A stretch of 64,000 nt of DNA from Micromonospora trifolii (GTDB lineage Bacteria; Actinomycetota; Actinomycetes; Mycobacteriales; Micromonosporaceae). Positions 36,435 to 44,492 of the stretch are shown here, piece after piece (within the stretch, counting starts at the first letter, position 1; the number at the start of each line of letters is the position of its first letter). The stretch is from NCBI RefSeq assembly GCF_022229005.1, contig NZ_JAKKFD010000022.1:1-64000 (forward strand), in the 5' to 3' direction. Position numbers and translations under genes: made by a program. The notes beneath the pieces are model-generated. The model ran no database searches, was not told where the DNA came from, and worked only from the letters and a program-made list of their open reading frames with translations.

Positions 36435-37565
36435 ATGCGCCGTGACCTCCCGTATGCCCTCGGCGGTCTCGCCCTCGGCGTCCTCCTGCTCGGCAACGCC
36501 GTGCTCACCCCGGACGCCGCGACGGTCGAGGCGCTCGACGTCGCCCTGGTCCTGGCCACTGTGGTGGCCCTGGCGGCGTGCCGCCGCTATCCGGTGGTGG
36601 CGCTGGGCGTGGTCACCGTCGCCATGCTGGCCGTTCACGTCCGGGTGCACCCGGGGGTGTCCGCCGCGTTCCCGGTGCTCTGCGCGGTCTACGTCAGCGC
36701 CTGGCAGGGACACCGGTCGGCCGCCGCCGTGGCGAGCCTCGCCTTCCTCGGTAGCTTCCTGGCCCGCGACGTCTCGATGGCGCCGGCAGACCGGCCAGGC
36801 CAGCTCGTCGCCGAGCGGACGGCACTGCTGCTCGGCTGGTTCGTGGCGGCCAACGTCGCCGGCCTCGTCGCGCGGCAGCGCCGGGCGTACCTGGAGCAGG
36901 TCGAGCAGCGGGCGATCGAGGCCGAACGTACCCGCGAGGAGATGGCGTTGCGGCGCGCCGGGGAGGAGCGCCTGCGCATCGCCCGCGACCTGCACGACTC
37001 CCTGACCCACAGCATCTCCGTGATCAAGGTGCAGGCGGGGATCGCCGTGCACCTGGCCCGCAAACACGGCGAGGAGCCGTCGACCACTCTGCTGGCGATC
37101 CAGGAGGCCAGCGGCGCCGCGATGCGGGAACTCCGCACGACCCTCGACGTCCTGCGCGCACCCACCGACGGCGATCGGGTCGGGTTGGCCCGGGTGGACG
37201 AGCTGGCCGAGCGCACCCGGGCGGTCGGCGTACCGGTGCAGGTGACAGTCACCGGCCAACGTTGGGACCTGCCCGATGAGGTCGACCAGGCCGGGTTCCG
37301 GGTCATCCAGGAGGCACTCACCAACGTGGCCCGCCACGCCGGCCCCGCGACCGCGCACATCGAGGTGGAGTACGCCCCGGCGGAGCTGACCGTCGCGGTC
37401 ACCGACGACGGTCAGGCGTCACCGGCCGAGCCACTGACCCCTGGCGTGGGCCTGCGCGGCATGCGGGAGCGGGTCAGCGCCCTGGGCGGCACGCTGCGGA
37501 CCGCCGCGCACGACGACCACGGGTTCACCGTCCGGGCCACCTTCCCGTTGGACGGCCCGCGATGA
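36435..37565 (+). CDS. NarL-family sensor histidine kinase
   Basis: A 376-residue kinase with five to six membrane segments over residues 8-147 and almost no extracytoplasmic domain, so the signal is probably sensed in the membrane. The HisKA_3 helix has the phospho-accepting His187 in RIARDLHDSLTHSISVI. The ATPase domain shows the N-box QEALTNVARHA and a G-box GVGLRGMRERVSALGG. It precedes its response regulator by 25 bases. The divergent oxidase operon is the obvious nearby target, but this is inference only. Confidence 0.93.
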   Translation: MRRDLPYALGGLALGVLLLGNAVLTPDAATVEALDVALVLATVVALAACRRYPVVALGVVTVAMLAVHVRVHPGVSAAFPVLCAVYVSAWQGHRSAAAVASLAFLGSFLARDVSMAPADRPGQLVAERTALLLGWFVAANVAGLVARQRRAYLEQVEQRAIEAERTREEMALRRAGEERLRIARDLHDSLTHSISVIKVQAGIAVHLARKHGEEPSTTLLAIQEASGAAMRELRTTLDVLRAPTDGDRVGLARVDELAERTRAVGVPVQVTVTGQRWDLPDEVDQAGFRVIQEALTNVARHAGPATAHIEVEYAPAELTVAVTDDGQASPAEPLTPGVGLRGMRERVSALGGTLRTAAHDDHGFTVRATFPLDGPR

Positions 37566-37590
37566 CCGCCCGCCGCGGCGAGGAGCCGCG

Positions 37591-38253
37591 ATGATCCGGG
37601 TGCTGCTCGCCGACGACCAGGCGCTGATGCGAGCCGGCTTCCGGGCACTGCTCGACGCCGAGGACCACCTGGAGGTCGTCGGCGAGGCGACCGACGGCAC
37701 CTCGGCCGTCCACCTGTCGCGGTGTCTGCGCCCGGACGTCGTCCTGATGGACGTGCAGATGCCGGGCCTCGACGGCATCGAGGCCACCCGGCGCATCGCC
37801 GCCGACCCCGACCTCGCCGCGATCCGCGTTCTCATCCTCACCAACTACGGGCTCGACTCCTACGTGTTCGCCGCCCTCCGCGCGGGCGCCAGCGGCTTCC
37901 TCCTCAAGGACGCCGACCCCGCCGACCTGCTGCACGCCGTCACCGTCGTCGCACGCGGTGACGCGCTGCTCGCGCCGACCGTCACCCGCACACTGATCAG
38001 TGAGTTCGTGGCCGGCCCACCGCCGACCGTGCCGACGGCCGGACGCGACGTGCTGACCGCCCGGGAGCAGGAGATCGTCGAGCTGGTCGCCCGGGGGCTG
38101 ACCAACGACGAGATCGCCGCCCGCATGGTGATCAGTCCGCTGACCGCCAAGACACACGTCAACCGGGCGATGACGAAGCTGCACTGCCGCGACCGGGCCC
38201 AGCTGGTCGTGTGGGCGTACGAGTCGGGGCTGATCACGCCCCGTCGGCGGTGA
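37591..38253 (+). CDS. NarL/LuxR-family response regulator
   Basis: A 220-residue regulator. The receiver domain has the acidic pair ADDQ at residues 7-10, the phosphorylated Asp54 in VVLMDVQMPG, and the Thr/Lys switch positions in ILTNYG and LLKDADPADL. The C-terminal LuxR helix-turn-helix is LTAREQEIVELVARGLTNDE. GAGGAG lies upstream of the ATG. Partner of the histidine kinase directly before it. A Thr-Asn-Tyr sequence after the fourth strand is slightly unusual but common in actinobacterial members. Confidence 0.95.
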   Translation: MIRVLLADDQALMRAGFRALLDAEDHLEVVGEATDGTSAVHLSRCLRPDVVLMDVQMPGLDGIEATRRIAADPDLAAIRVLILTNYGLDSYVFAALRAGASGFLLKDADPADLLHAVTVVARGDALLAPTVTRTLISEFVAGPPPTVPTAGRDVLTAREQEIVELVARGLTNDEIAARMVISPLTAKTHVNRAMTKLHCRDRAQLVVWAYESGLITPRRR

Positions 38254-38359
38254 TCGCCGTCTGCGGGAGCGGAGTCGATCGGCCCCCTTGGGAACATGAG
38301 GGAGGGTCGACGCACTAGCATTGCCGCCGTCCGCGACGGCTCTGCTGAATCGAGGCGAC

Positions 38360-39073
38360 ATGCGTTGGCTCCGTCGATTGCTGGGCGGTAAGCGAGTCCA
38401 GCTCGACCCGGGACGCCAGCAGGCGCTGCTGCACGACGTCCAGTCCCGGTACGGCCCCCACGCGCGGATCCGGTTCACCGAGCAGGTCGAGGCGCTCACC
38501 GATTCGCTCGACAGTGACGACGGCCTGGTGGTGGCGAGCCGGATCGTGAGTCAGGTCGCCGATGAGGCCCACGTGGACCTCCAGGCCCAGGCCCAGGAGA
38601 TCCACCGACGGACGGGCCGGCGGCTCCTGGTGCACCGCCGTAACTACCGGCCTCTGTGGAAGGAGGCGGGCCCGGCCCTTCGCTGGCCGCTGTTCGCGCT
38701 GCCGTGCGGCTTCCACCCGTACGCGCAGGTGGCCGCCGCCGTCACGGTGCTCGGCAGCCAGGCGCGCCGGCTCGACCGGGTGACCGACCCGAACCCGCTG
38801 GTGACCCGCGTGTTCGAGGTGCTCGACCTGACCACGACGGGCTGGGAGTACGGCCGGGTGCGGGTGGACACCGACGCCGCCACCCTGGCCGATCGACTGA
38901 TCGTCAGTGCCGGGCAGGTCCTCGCGGCCATGGACGACCCGCCGCGACTGCCGCCAGCGGTCCGGGAGCTGATGCGTCGCAACAACACCGTCGCCGTGCA
39001 CGATCCGGCCGGCCCACGGGCGGTCGGCGGGATCAACCTGGGCGCGCGGATGCGCGAGGAGTTCCTGGTCTGA
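38360..39073 (+). CDS. Cytoplasmic protein of unknown function
   Basis: A 237-residue soluble protein that I do not recognise. It has a basic N-terminus (MRWLRRLLGGKR), an amphipathic helical middle and a conserved-looking patch RRNYRPLWKEAGPALRWPLF followed by GFHPYAQVAAAVTVLGSQARR. There is no signal peptide, membrane segment or nucleotide-binding motif. The ATG is preceded by GAGGCGAC. It stands alone after the two-component pair and is convergent with the glycosidase gene. Confidence 0.7.
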   Translation: MRWLRRLLGGKRVQLDPGRQQALLHDVQSRYGPHARIRFTEQVEALTDSLDSDDGLVVASRIVSQVADEAHVDLQAQAQEIHRRTGRRLLVHRRNYRPLWKEAGPALRWPLFALPCGFHPYAQVAAAVTVLGSQARRLDRVTDPNPLVTRVFEVLDLTTTGWEYGRVRVDTDAATLADRLIVSAGQVLAAMDDPPRLPPAVRELMRRNNTVAVHDPAGPRAVGGINLGARMREEFLV

Positions 39074-39209
39074 GCGCCCTCGGGCGCTACCGTGCATCGT
39101 CCACGCCAAGGGCGAACACGACGGGACCGAGGATCACCCGATGGCCCCCACAAGCACAGTGAACGGTGGCCCGGCTGAGCCGCACCTGCCGAACGCCTGA
39201 CGCTCGGTC

Positions 39210-39244
39210 GGCGGTGGGCCCCGGTCGCACCGGGACCCGCCGCC
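39210..39244 (-). terminator. Terminator-like hairpin after the GH-A glycosidase gene
   Basis: Two 15-base GC-rich arms (39210-39224 and 39230-39244) pair at 13 positions around a TCGCA loop, 23 bases beyond the glycosidase stop. A smaller hairpin at 39073-39088 could end the convergent gene. Confidence 0.55.
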
Positions 39245-39267
39245 GCCGGTCTGTCCTGAGGAATGTC

Positions 39268-41574
39268 CTATCGCGTGCCGATGGTGACGGCGCGCCCGCC
39301 GGGCCGGTACAGCAGCAGATGGTCCGCGCTGCCGGTATGCCCGAAGTCATAGGCGACGATCCGGTCCTGGGCATTGCGCAGGTCGAACCAGCCGACGCTG
39401 CCGACGCCCTGGTGGGCGACGTGGACCGCCGAGTACGTGTCGGTGGGATCGTGCCGCACCACGTCCAGGTAGCCGGTGCCGGGCCGGTAGACGACGAGGT
39501 GGTCGGCCATGCCGGTGTGGGCGTAGTCGAAGGCGACGATGCGGTCCCGCCGGTCGGCGAGGTCGTAGCCGGCGATGCCGCTCGACGAGATCAGGTGCGG
39601 CCAGAAGGTGTTGCCGGCCCCGTGCCCGACGATGGTGACGAGCCGGGCGCCGGGGCGGTACAGCAGCAGGGCGTCCTGCTTGCCGGTGTGCGCATAATCG
39701 TAGGCGATGACCTGGTCGTCCGGGCTGGTCAGGGCAAAGCCGTCGATGCCCTGATGCGAACCGAGGACCGTCGTGAACGGCCCCGCGGCGCTGTGCTGCA
39801 GGATGAACAGCACGTTGTCGCCGGGCCGGTACGCCACAAGGTGGTCGAGCTTGCCGGTGTGCTCGTAGTCGTAGGCCACGAGCCGGTCCTTCGTCGACGC
39901 CAGGTCGTAGCCGCCGATGCCGCTGGTCGAGGTGTACACCGGCCAGAAGCTGCCGTCCGACGCGTGGCCGACGACGTGCACAATGCCCGTCCCCGGCCGG
40001 TACAGCACCAGGTAGTCCTGCCGGCCGGTGTGCGCGAAGTCGTAGCTGATGATCTGGTCGTTGGCGTTGCTCAGATCGAAGCCGCCGATCCCGTTCGTGG
40101 ACCTGAACACCGTCTCGAAGCTGGGCCGCTCGGTGCCGACCGTCGTCTTTCGCCGCAGCACGTACACGATCCCGGTGCCCGGCCGGTAGACCAGCAGGTG
40201 GTCGAGCTTGCCGGTGTGCTCGTAGTCGAACGGCACCACCCGGTCTCGGGGATCGGACAGGTCGTACCCGCCGATCCCGCTCTGCGACTTGTACGGCACC
40301 CGCAGGTCGGGGTTGGTGAACGCCAGGCTCAGGTCGTCGTAGAGCGCCAGGTCCTTCTTGACGAAGCCCTTCTCCTCGACGATGCCGTACGGGTTCTTCT
40401 CGGAGTCGCGGTACGAGAACAGGACGAGCGGGCCGGTGTAGTCCTGCGCCTGCCACATCCGGACGCCCTTGACCAACTGGTCCCGTTTCTCCGACCACCA
40501 CCAGGCGGGATTGGGGGTGATCAGCCCGTAGCCCCACTCGGTGCCCCAGATCTTCTTGCCCGCGTCGTCCCTTCGCACCATCACGTCGCGGAGCGCAGCG
40601 AGCTCACCACAGATCTGCCCGGGCGTGTCATCGGCCGGCGGTCCGAACAGGTTCTCCCAGGGCGCGCCACACTTCGGCGTGTCCGGGGCTTCGTTCATCT
40701 CGGAGTACGGATGATGGGCGACCGCATCGAACGTGTCCTTGTAACCGTGGGCGTACCCCCAGTCCAGCCACGCCGACGGCGACCTCGCCGCGTCGCCGTG
40801 AATCGCGCCGAGCCCCGCCGACCCGCCGGCCAGCACATAACATTGGCCGCACGTGGTGTGGATCTCCGTGGACGCGATCTTGACCAGCTCCCAGTACCGG
40901 GCCAGTGTCGCGGTCGCGTCGGCGGCCGTGTCGTAGATCCCGTCCCCCGGCCGGATGACGCCGTCGTCGCCGTACACGCCGTCGTACTTGCCGAAGCCGT
41001 CGATGTTCGGCTCGTTCCAGATCTCGAAGGCGTCGACGATGGGCGGGGTGCCGGGCGGCGAACCCGGCGGCGGCCCGTAGTGCTGCACCGTCAGGTCCAC
41101 GAGCGTCTTCCAGGCCTCGCTGTCCGTCGGCAGCCAGGTCTCCGGCGGGTCCTGGGTCGGGTTGGCCGTCCAGATGTGGCCGCCGTTGAGCCAGCTGGGC
41201 GAGCCGAACAGGGTCACGAGCGGTCGCATGCCTTTGCGGTGCGCCTCCATCACCGACTTGTCGAGGTGGCTGAAGTCCATGGTGATGGCACCCGTGGCGT
41301 CATCTTTCGACGCGTACGTGTGAAAGTCGGTCCATGCCCTGATGATCGGCGTGCGGCCCGGGACGAACCCCTGGATGCGGTCCAGATGGTCGCCAATCCC
41401 GCCCGGGGTTTTGAAGTCGAAGCCGACCTCGGAGAAGCCGACGTCACGGTTGCTGTAGGGGTAGCGCGACGGCGCCGGGTCAGCGGACGCTGGGGCGGCG
41501 GCGACGAAGACCGTGGCCGCCAGCGCCATGAGGGCCGCCGCCGACAGGGAGACCAGGCGTTGTGCTCGGATCAT
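39268..41574 (-). CDS. Secreted clan GH-A glycosidase with six C-terminal propeller-like repeats
   Basis: A 768-residue exported enzyme. The signal peptide ends at about residue 32 (AAAPASA-D). The catalytic barrel (about 35-425) resembles GH39/GH5 proteins: acid/base candidate Glu in VDAFEIWNEPNIDGF and nucleophile candidate Glu in KKIWGTEWGYGLITP. Residues 432-768 are six repeats of about 57 residues with the core DLxxxxDRxxxYDYxHTGKxDHLxxYRPG, related in pattern to FG-GAP/VCBS repeats and probably a beta-propeller lectin. The start at MIRAQRLVSL is chosen as the natural signal peptide; an upstream ATG at 41625 is in frame. Confidence 0.83.
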   Translation of the reverse strand: MIRAQRLVSLSAAALMALAATVFVAAAPASADPAPSRYPYSNRDVGFSEVGFDFKTPGGIGDHLDRIQGFVPGRTPIIRAWTDFHTYASKDDATGAITMDFSHLDKSVMEAHRKGMRPLVTLFGSPSWLNGGHIWTANPTQDPPETWLPTDSEAWKTLVDLTVQHYGPPPGSPPGTPPIVDAFEIWNEPNIDGFGKYDGVYGDDGVIRPGDGIYDTAADATATLARYWELVKIASTEIHTTCGQCYVLAGGSAGLGAIHGDAARSPSAWLDWGYAHGYKDTFDAVAHHPYSEMNEAPDTPKCGAPWENLFGPPADDTPGQICGELAALRDVMVRRDDAGKKIWGTEWGYGLITPNPAWWWSEKRDQLVKGVRMWQAQDYTGPLVLFSYRDSEKNPYGIVEEKGFVKKDLALYDDLSLAFTNPDLRVPYKSQSGIGGYDLSDPRDRVVPFDYEHTGKLDHLLVYRPGTGIVYVLRRKTTVGTERPSFETVFRSTNGIGGFDLSNANDQIISYDFAHTGRQDYLVLYRPGTGIVHVVGHASDGSFWPVYTSTSGIGGYDLASTKDRLVAYDYEHTGKLDHLVAYRPGDNVLFILQHSAAGPFTTVLGSHQGIDGFALTSPDDQVIAYDYAHTGKQDALLLYRPGARLVTIVGHGAGNTFWPHLISSSGIAGYDLADRRDRIVAFDYAHTGMADHLVVYRPGTGYLDVVRHDPTDTYSAVHVAHQGVGSVGWFDLRNAQDRIVAYDFGHTGSADHLLLYRPGGRAVTIGTR

Positions 41575-41683
41575 GGGTGACCGTTCCGCCTTCCGCTCAG
41601 AGCGCGCCGTGAAACGGTCGCTCATACACGCGGACCCGGGGCGGACAGGCTTGTCGCCATGCAACGAACCCGCGACGCCCCGT

Positions 41684-41704
41684 GTTGACACCCCGCGTGT
41701 CAAC
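41684..41704. promoter_or_regulatory. Palindrome GTTGACAC-N5-GTGTCAAC
   Basis: Perfect 8-bp arms with a five-base centre (CCCGC), 110 bases upstream of the glycosidase start. It includes TTGACA on both strands, so a bound protein could cover a -35 element. No matching -10 was found. Candidate operator for the glycosidase gene. Confidence 0.5.
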
Positions 41705-41817
41705 CGCCGCGCGAGGAATCTAACCGATGTAGATGGTGGGTGTTGCCCGCTTGCGCCGTGGGTGCCGGCGGTTGTCGACCGGGCCACGCCGAGGGGGGAT
41801 TTGGTGCGGCTGGCTTA

Positions 41818-42084
41818 TTAGGCCATCACGCGCGAACCGGACCGCCGCGGTTGCGCACTCGCCGGGGTGGTTCGCCGTCGGATACGCAACCCGGCCCTCA
41901 AGACGTACAGCTCGCGCTTGGCCGTAGCCAGCCCCTTCGTGTCGAGCACGTACCCGGTGATCCAGATCCAGTCGTTGTACGGGTCGGTCTCGCCGATCGA
42001 CACCAGACGCAGCATCAGGGCCCGATCGCCCGAGAACTGCACCGAGCAGGCCGCCCCGATCAGCACGACGTCGCCCGCCTTCAT
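41818..42084 (-). CDS. Small protein of unknown function, third gene of tiny-gene cassette
   Basis: An 88-residue protein. The N-terminal part looks like a small beta-barrel (GDVVLIGAACSVQF, LMLRLVSIGE, DWIWITGYVLD), with a basic C-terminal tail (RRRTTPASAQPRRSG). The ATG overlaps the previous stop (ATGA), so it is translated with the zinc-finger-like gene. Related small genes occur as cassettes in Micromonosporaceae genomes, in my recollection. No function is known. Confidence 0.65.
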   Translation of the reverse strand: MKAGDVVLIGAACSVQFSGDRALMLRLVSIGETDPYNDWIWITGYVLDTKGLATAKRELYVLRAGLRIRRRTTPASAQPRRSGSRVMA

Positions 42085-42299
42085 GCCAGCCACCCGAGGA
42101 ATCTGCGGTACACGGCGTCAGCGGGAGCCCAGGACATGTCCTGCGTAGCCGCCACCAGGTGCGACCCCATGTAGATCCGAAGGGTTCCCGGCGACTTGGC
42201 GTACTCCCCCAGCAGCTCAACCCGGCGTGTGGCACAGGGCCAAGGCCGGTCGCACGCCTCGCACAGCCACAGTGGAAGCACCGGCCCGTGTGTGGTCAT
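42081..42299 (-). CDS. Small Cys-rich protein, second gene of tiny-gene cassette
   Basis: A 72-residue protein. It begins GPVLPLWLCEACDRPWPC, a CxxC plus Cys arrangement suggesting a zinc ribbon, followed by ATRRVELLGEYA, then a short alpha/beta part. Similar LWLC-PWPC proteins recur in Micromonosporaceae, in my recollection, usually next to other tiny genes. It overlaps the preceding gene by one base and the next by four. Metal binding is inferred from the cysteines only. Confidence 0.68.
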   Translation of the reverse strand: MTTHGPVLPLWLCEACDRPWPCATRRVELLGEYAKSPGTLRIYMGSHLVAATQDMSWAPADAVYRRFLGWLA

Positions 42300-42481
42300 C
42301 AGCTCTCACCCGGCCAGTGACCCCGGTTGATCGGGATCTTGTGTCTGATCCGACACGGCAGCTCGTTCCCGCACGTGCAGACGTTCCGCCACTTGATCCA
42401 CGACCACACCGGCTTATGCCTACGAGCCAGGGTCAAAGCTACGGCCGCCAAATACTCCACGAAAGTGACGCGTCGGGTCAT
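42299..42481 (-). CDS. Small basic protein, first gene of tiny-gene cassette
   Basis: A 60-residue protein with a hydrophobic or amphipathic helix (FVEYLAAVALTLARRH), a Trp-rich middle (VWSWIKW) and three cysteines in NVCTCGNELPC. It overlaps the next gene by one base. The strong spacing constraints with two following genes make it more likely to be real, but composition alone gives no function. Confidence 0.55.
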   Translation of the reverse strand: MTRRVTFVEYLAAVALTLARRHKPVWSWIKWRNVCTCGNELPCRIRHKIPINRGHWPGES

Positions 42482-42514
42482 TCACCCATCGCATCACGGG
42501 GAGCTGTACGAGGG

Positions 42515-42562
42515 CAACCCCTGAAGGGGTTGTCTCACCCAGTTCATGCTGGTGCAACCCCC
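42515..42562. repeat. CAACCCC repeat cluster in divergent promoter region
   Basis: CAACCCC at 42515-42521 and its inverted copy GGGGTTG at 42526-42532 form a perfect 7-bp palindrome around TGAA; a third copy CAACCCCC is at 42555-42562. They lie between the divergent tiny-gene operon and the AlpA-like gene, as expected for its operators. Confidence 0.55.
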
Positions 42563-42582
42563 AAGGCTTCTACCGTCACAAC

Positions 42583-42774
42583 GTGGAGTTGCTTGGGCTG
42601 GATGAGATCCGCGACTTGCTTGGCGGGATCAGCAAGCAGCGCGCCACGATCATCGTGGGCCGCAAGGGATTCCCTGATCCGCTCGCCACCTTGAGCATGG
42701 GCCGCGTCTGGGATGGCAAGGCCGTTCGAGCTTGGATCGCCAAGAACCGGCCTGGCCCGACCGACGAGGACTGA
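42583..42774 (+). CDS. AlpA/excisionase-like small DNA-binding protein
   Basis: A 63-residue protein with a MerR/AlpA-type winged helix: LLGLDEIRDLLGGISKQRA, then GRKGFPDPLATL as the wing and WDGKAVRAWI as the last helix. Such proteins are excisionases or local repressors of small mobile modules. It starts with GTG and no ribosome site is evident; the near-adjacent upstream sequence could give a leaderless message. Divergent from the tiny-gene operon, with three CAACCCC motifs in front. No integrase is nearby, so a regulator role is more likely than excision. Confidence 0.8.
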   Translation: MELLGLDEIRDLLGGISKQRATIIVGRKGFPDPLATLSMGRVWDGKAVRAWIAKNRPGPTDED

Positions 42775-42977
42775 CGCCAACTCGGACCAGAACGCAGAGC
42801 ACCCCGGGACGAGAAAGTCTTACGGAAGCCCCGCCTGTCTTCAGGTGACTGTAATCAATCTCTGGCATCGGTTGATCCCGGCGTCGGTCTTCGTGCCACG
42901 ACAGGACAACTGCGCGCAACCGCTTGCCGGCCCGCAGACCGCCGCTCGACCATGTGCGGATGGGGCCGGAGCGTCGG

Positions 42978-44492
42978 GTGATCATCGGAGTCGACGTGGG
43001 CACCACCGCCGTGCGGGCTGTCGCGTTCGCTCTGGACGGCTCCGCACGACACGTCGCGACGCGGGAGTACCCACTGCTCGAGCCGATGCCCGGCTGGCGG
43101 GTGCAGGAGCCGGACGTGCTGATGGCGGCCACAGTGGCGGCGATGTCCGCGTGTGTGGCCGGCGCCGCCGGGGTGGAGGTGGTCGCCGTTGCGCTGAGCT
43201 CCGCCAGGTACGGCCTGATCGGGCTGGACGCGGCCATGACGCCGGTGACGCCGCTGCTGACCCGGCGGGACACGCGGTCGTCGGAGGCGGCCCGTGAGTT
43301 GCGGTCGTCCGGCCAGAGCCGGGAGCTGCACCGGTTGACGGGCACACCCGTGCACCCGATGAACCCGCTCTGCAAGCTCCTGTGGTTCGCCCGCCACGAG
43401 CCGTACCTCTGCACGGCGACGCGGTGGTGGATCGGCCTCAAGGACTATGTGGTCCATCGGCTCACCGGAATGTTGGTGACCGAGTTGTCCTCGGCCTCCG
43501 GCACCGGGATGTTCGACGTGCACCGTCGGGGCTGGAGTCCCGCCGTACTCGATCTCGCCGGGGTGTCCGCGAGTCAGCTTCCCCCGGTGCTGCCCACGAC
43601 GGCGGTGTTGCGGTTGTCGCCGACGGCCGGGCGCGCGGTGGGCCTGCCCTCCGGCACACCGGTCGTGGTCGGCGCGGGGAACGGTCCGTTGCGGAGTCTG
43701 GGCGCAGCGGCGATCGACCCCGCCGTCGGTGGGCTGACGCTCGGCGCCGCCGGGGCCCTGCGGACTGTCGTCGAGGCACCCCTCACCGACCCGGCGGAGG
43801 CGTTCTCCTGCGGCGCGTTGACCGACGACGCGTGGGTTGTCGGCGGCGCGGTCAGCAACGGCGGCAACGTCGTACGGTGGGCGGGACGTGTCCTCGGTGA
43901 CGACAGTGCCGCGCCCGCGCTGCTGGATCTCGCCGAGCGGATCGCGCCGGGCAGCGACGGTCTCGTGATGCTGCCCTACCTGCGGGCCGACGAGGCCCCG
44001 CCGCAGGGCTGCGCTCCGCCGGGCGCGTTCCTGGGACTGCGCGGTGAGCACTCGCGCGGCCACCTGGTCCGGGCCGCCGTGGAGGGCGTCTGCCTGCAAC
44101 TCGGTGGTGTCCGTGACCGTCTGGCCGGGCTGACGCCGATCGGCAGCGTCCGCCTGGCCGGCGGCACCTTCCGGTCTCCGCTGTGGCGCGAGGTGATGGC
44201 GGCGGTCCTGGACTGCCCGGTGCGCGTCGCGGGTGGCGCCGACCACGTCACCCTCGGCGCGGCGGCGCTCGGGCTCTTCGCGATCGGCCACACCTCCGAT
44301 CTCCAGGAGGCGGTCACCCAGCTCGATCCCGGGGTCGCCGGCGGCGAGCCGGTAGCTGTCGACCCGGCTCTCGCCGCGGCCTATCGCGGTCTGCGGACGA
44401 GCCTGCCCGCGCTCCTCACTGTCGCGGGTCGCCTGGGTGAGATCCTCGACGAGGCGGCCAGCGCCGGCCTCAGTGCTCCGGCTCGTCCTTGA
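42978..44492 (+). CDS. FGGY-family carbohydrate kinase (gluconokinase-like)
   Basis: A 504-residue sugar kinase. The N-terminal ATPase motif is VIIGVDVGTTAVRAVAF, the substrate-side region reads MNPLCKLLWFARHEP and WWIGLKDYVVHRLTG as in gluconate-type FGGY kinases, and the second signature GSVRLAGGTFRSPLWREVMA is near the C-terminus. It would phosphorylate an imported sugar or sugar acid. The GTG at 42978 has GGAG six bases upstream; ATG 42960 is an alternative. Its end overlaps the convergent ABC permease gene by 23 bases. Confidence 0.9.
   Translation: MIIGVDVGTTAVRAVAFALDGSARHVATREYPLLEPMPGWRVQEPDVLMAATVAAMSACVAGAAGVEVVAVALSSARYGLIGLDAAMTPVTPLLTRRDTRSSEAARELRSSGQSRELHRLTGTPVHPMNPLCKLLWFARHEPYLCTATRWWIGLKDYVVHRLTGMLVTELSSASGTGMFDVHRRGWSPAVLDLAGVSASQLPPVLPTTAVLRLSPTAGRAVGLPSGTPVVVGAGNGPLRSLGAAAIDPAVGGLTLGAAGALRTVVEAPLTDPAEAFSCGALTDDAWVVGGAVSNGGNVVRWAGRVLGDDSAAPALLDLAERIAPGSDGLVMLPYLRADEAPPQGCAPPGAFLGLRGEHSRGHLVRAAVEGVCLQLGGVRDRLAGLTPIGSVRLAGGTFRSPLWREVMAAVLDCPVRVAGGADHVTLGAAALGLFAIGHTSDLQEAVTQLDPGVAGGEPVAVDPALAAAYRGLRTSLPALLTVAGRLGEILDEAASAGLSAPARP

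Noticed and set aside
41575..42960. Integrative element with attachment sites around the tiny-gene cassette
   Set aside because: I found no integrase, tRNA gene or flanking direct repeats. The excisionase-like protein alone does not prove a mobile element.
44178..44440. Small frames within the FGGY kinase gene
   Set aside because: They are shifted frames of a continuous, well-conserved kinase and have no independent support.
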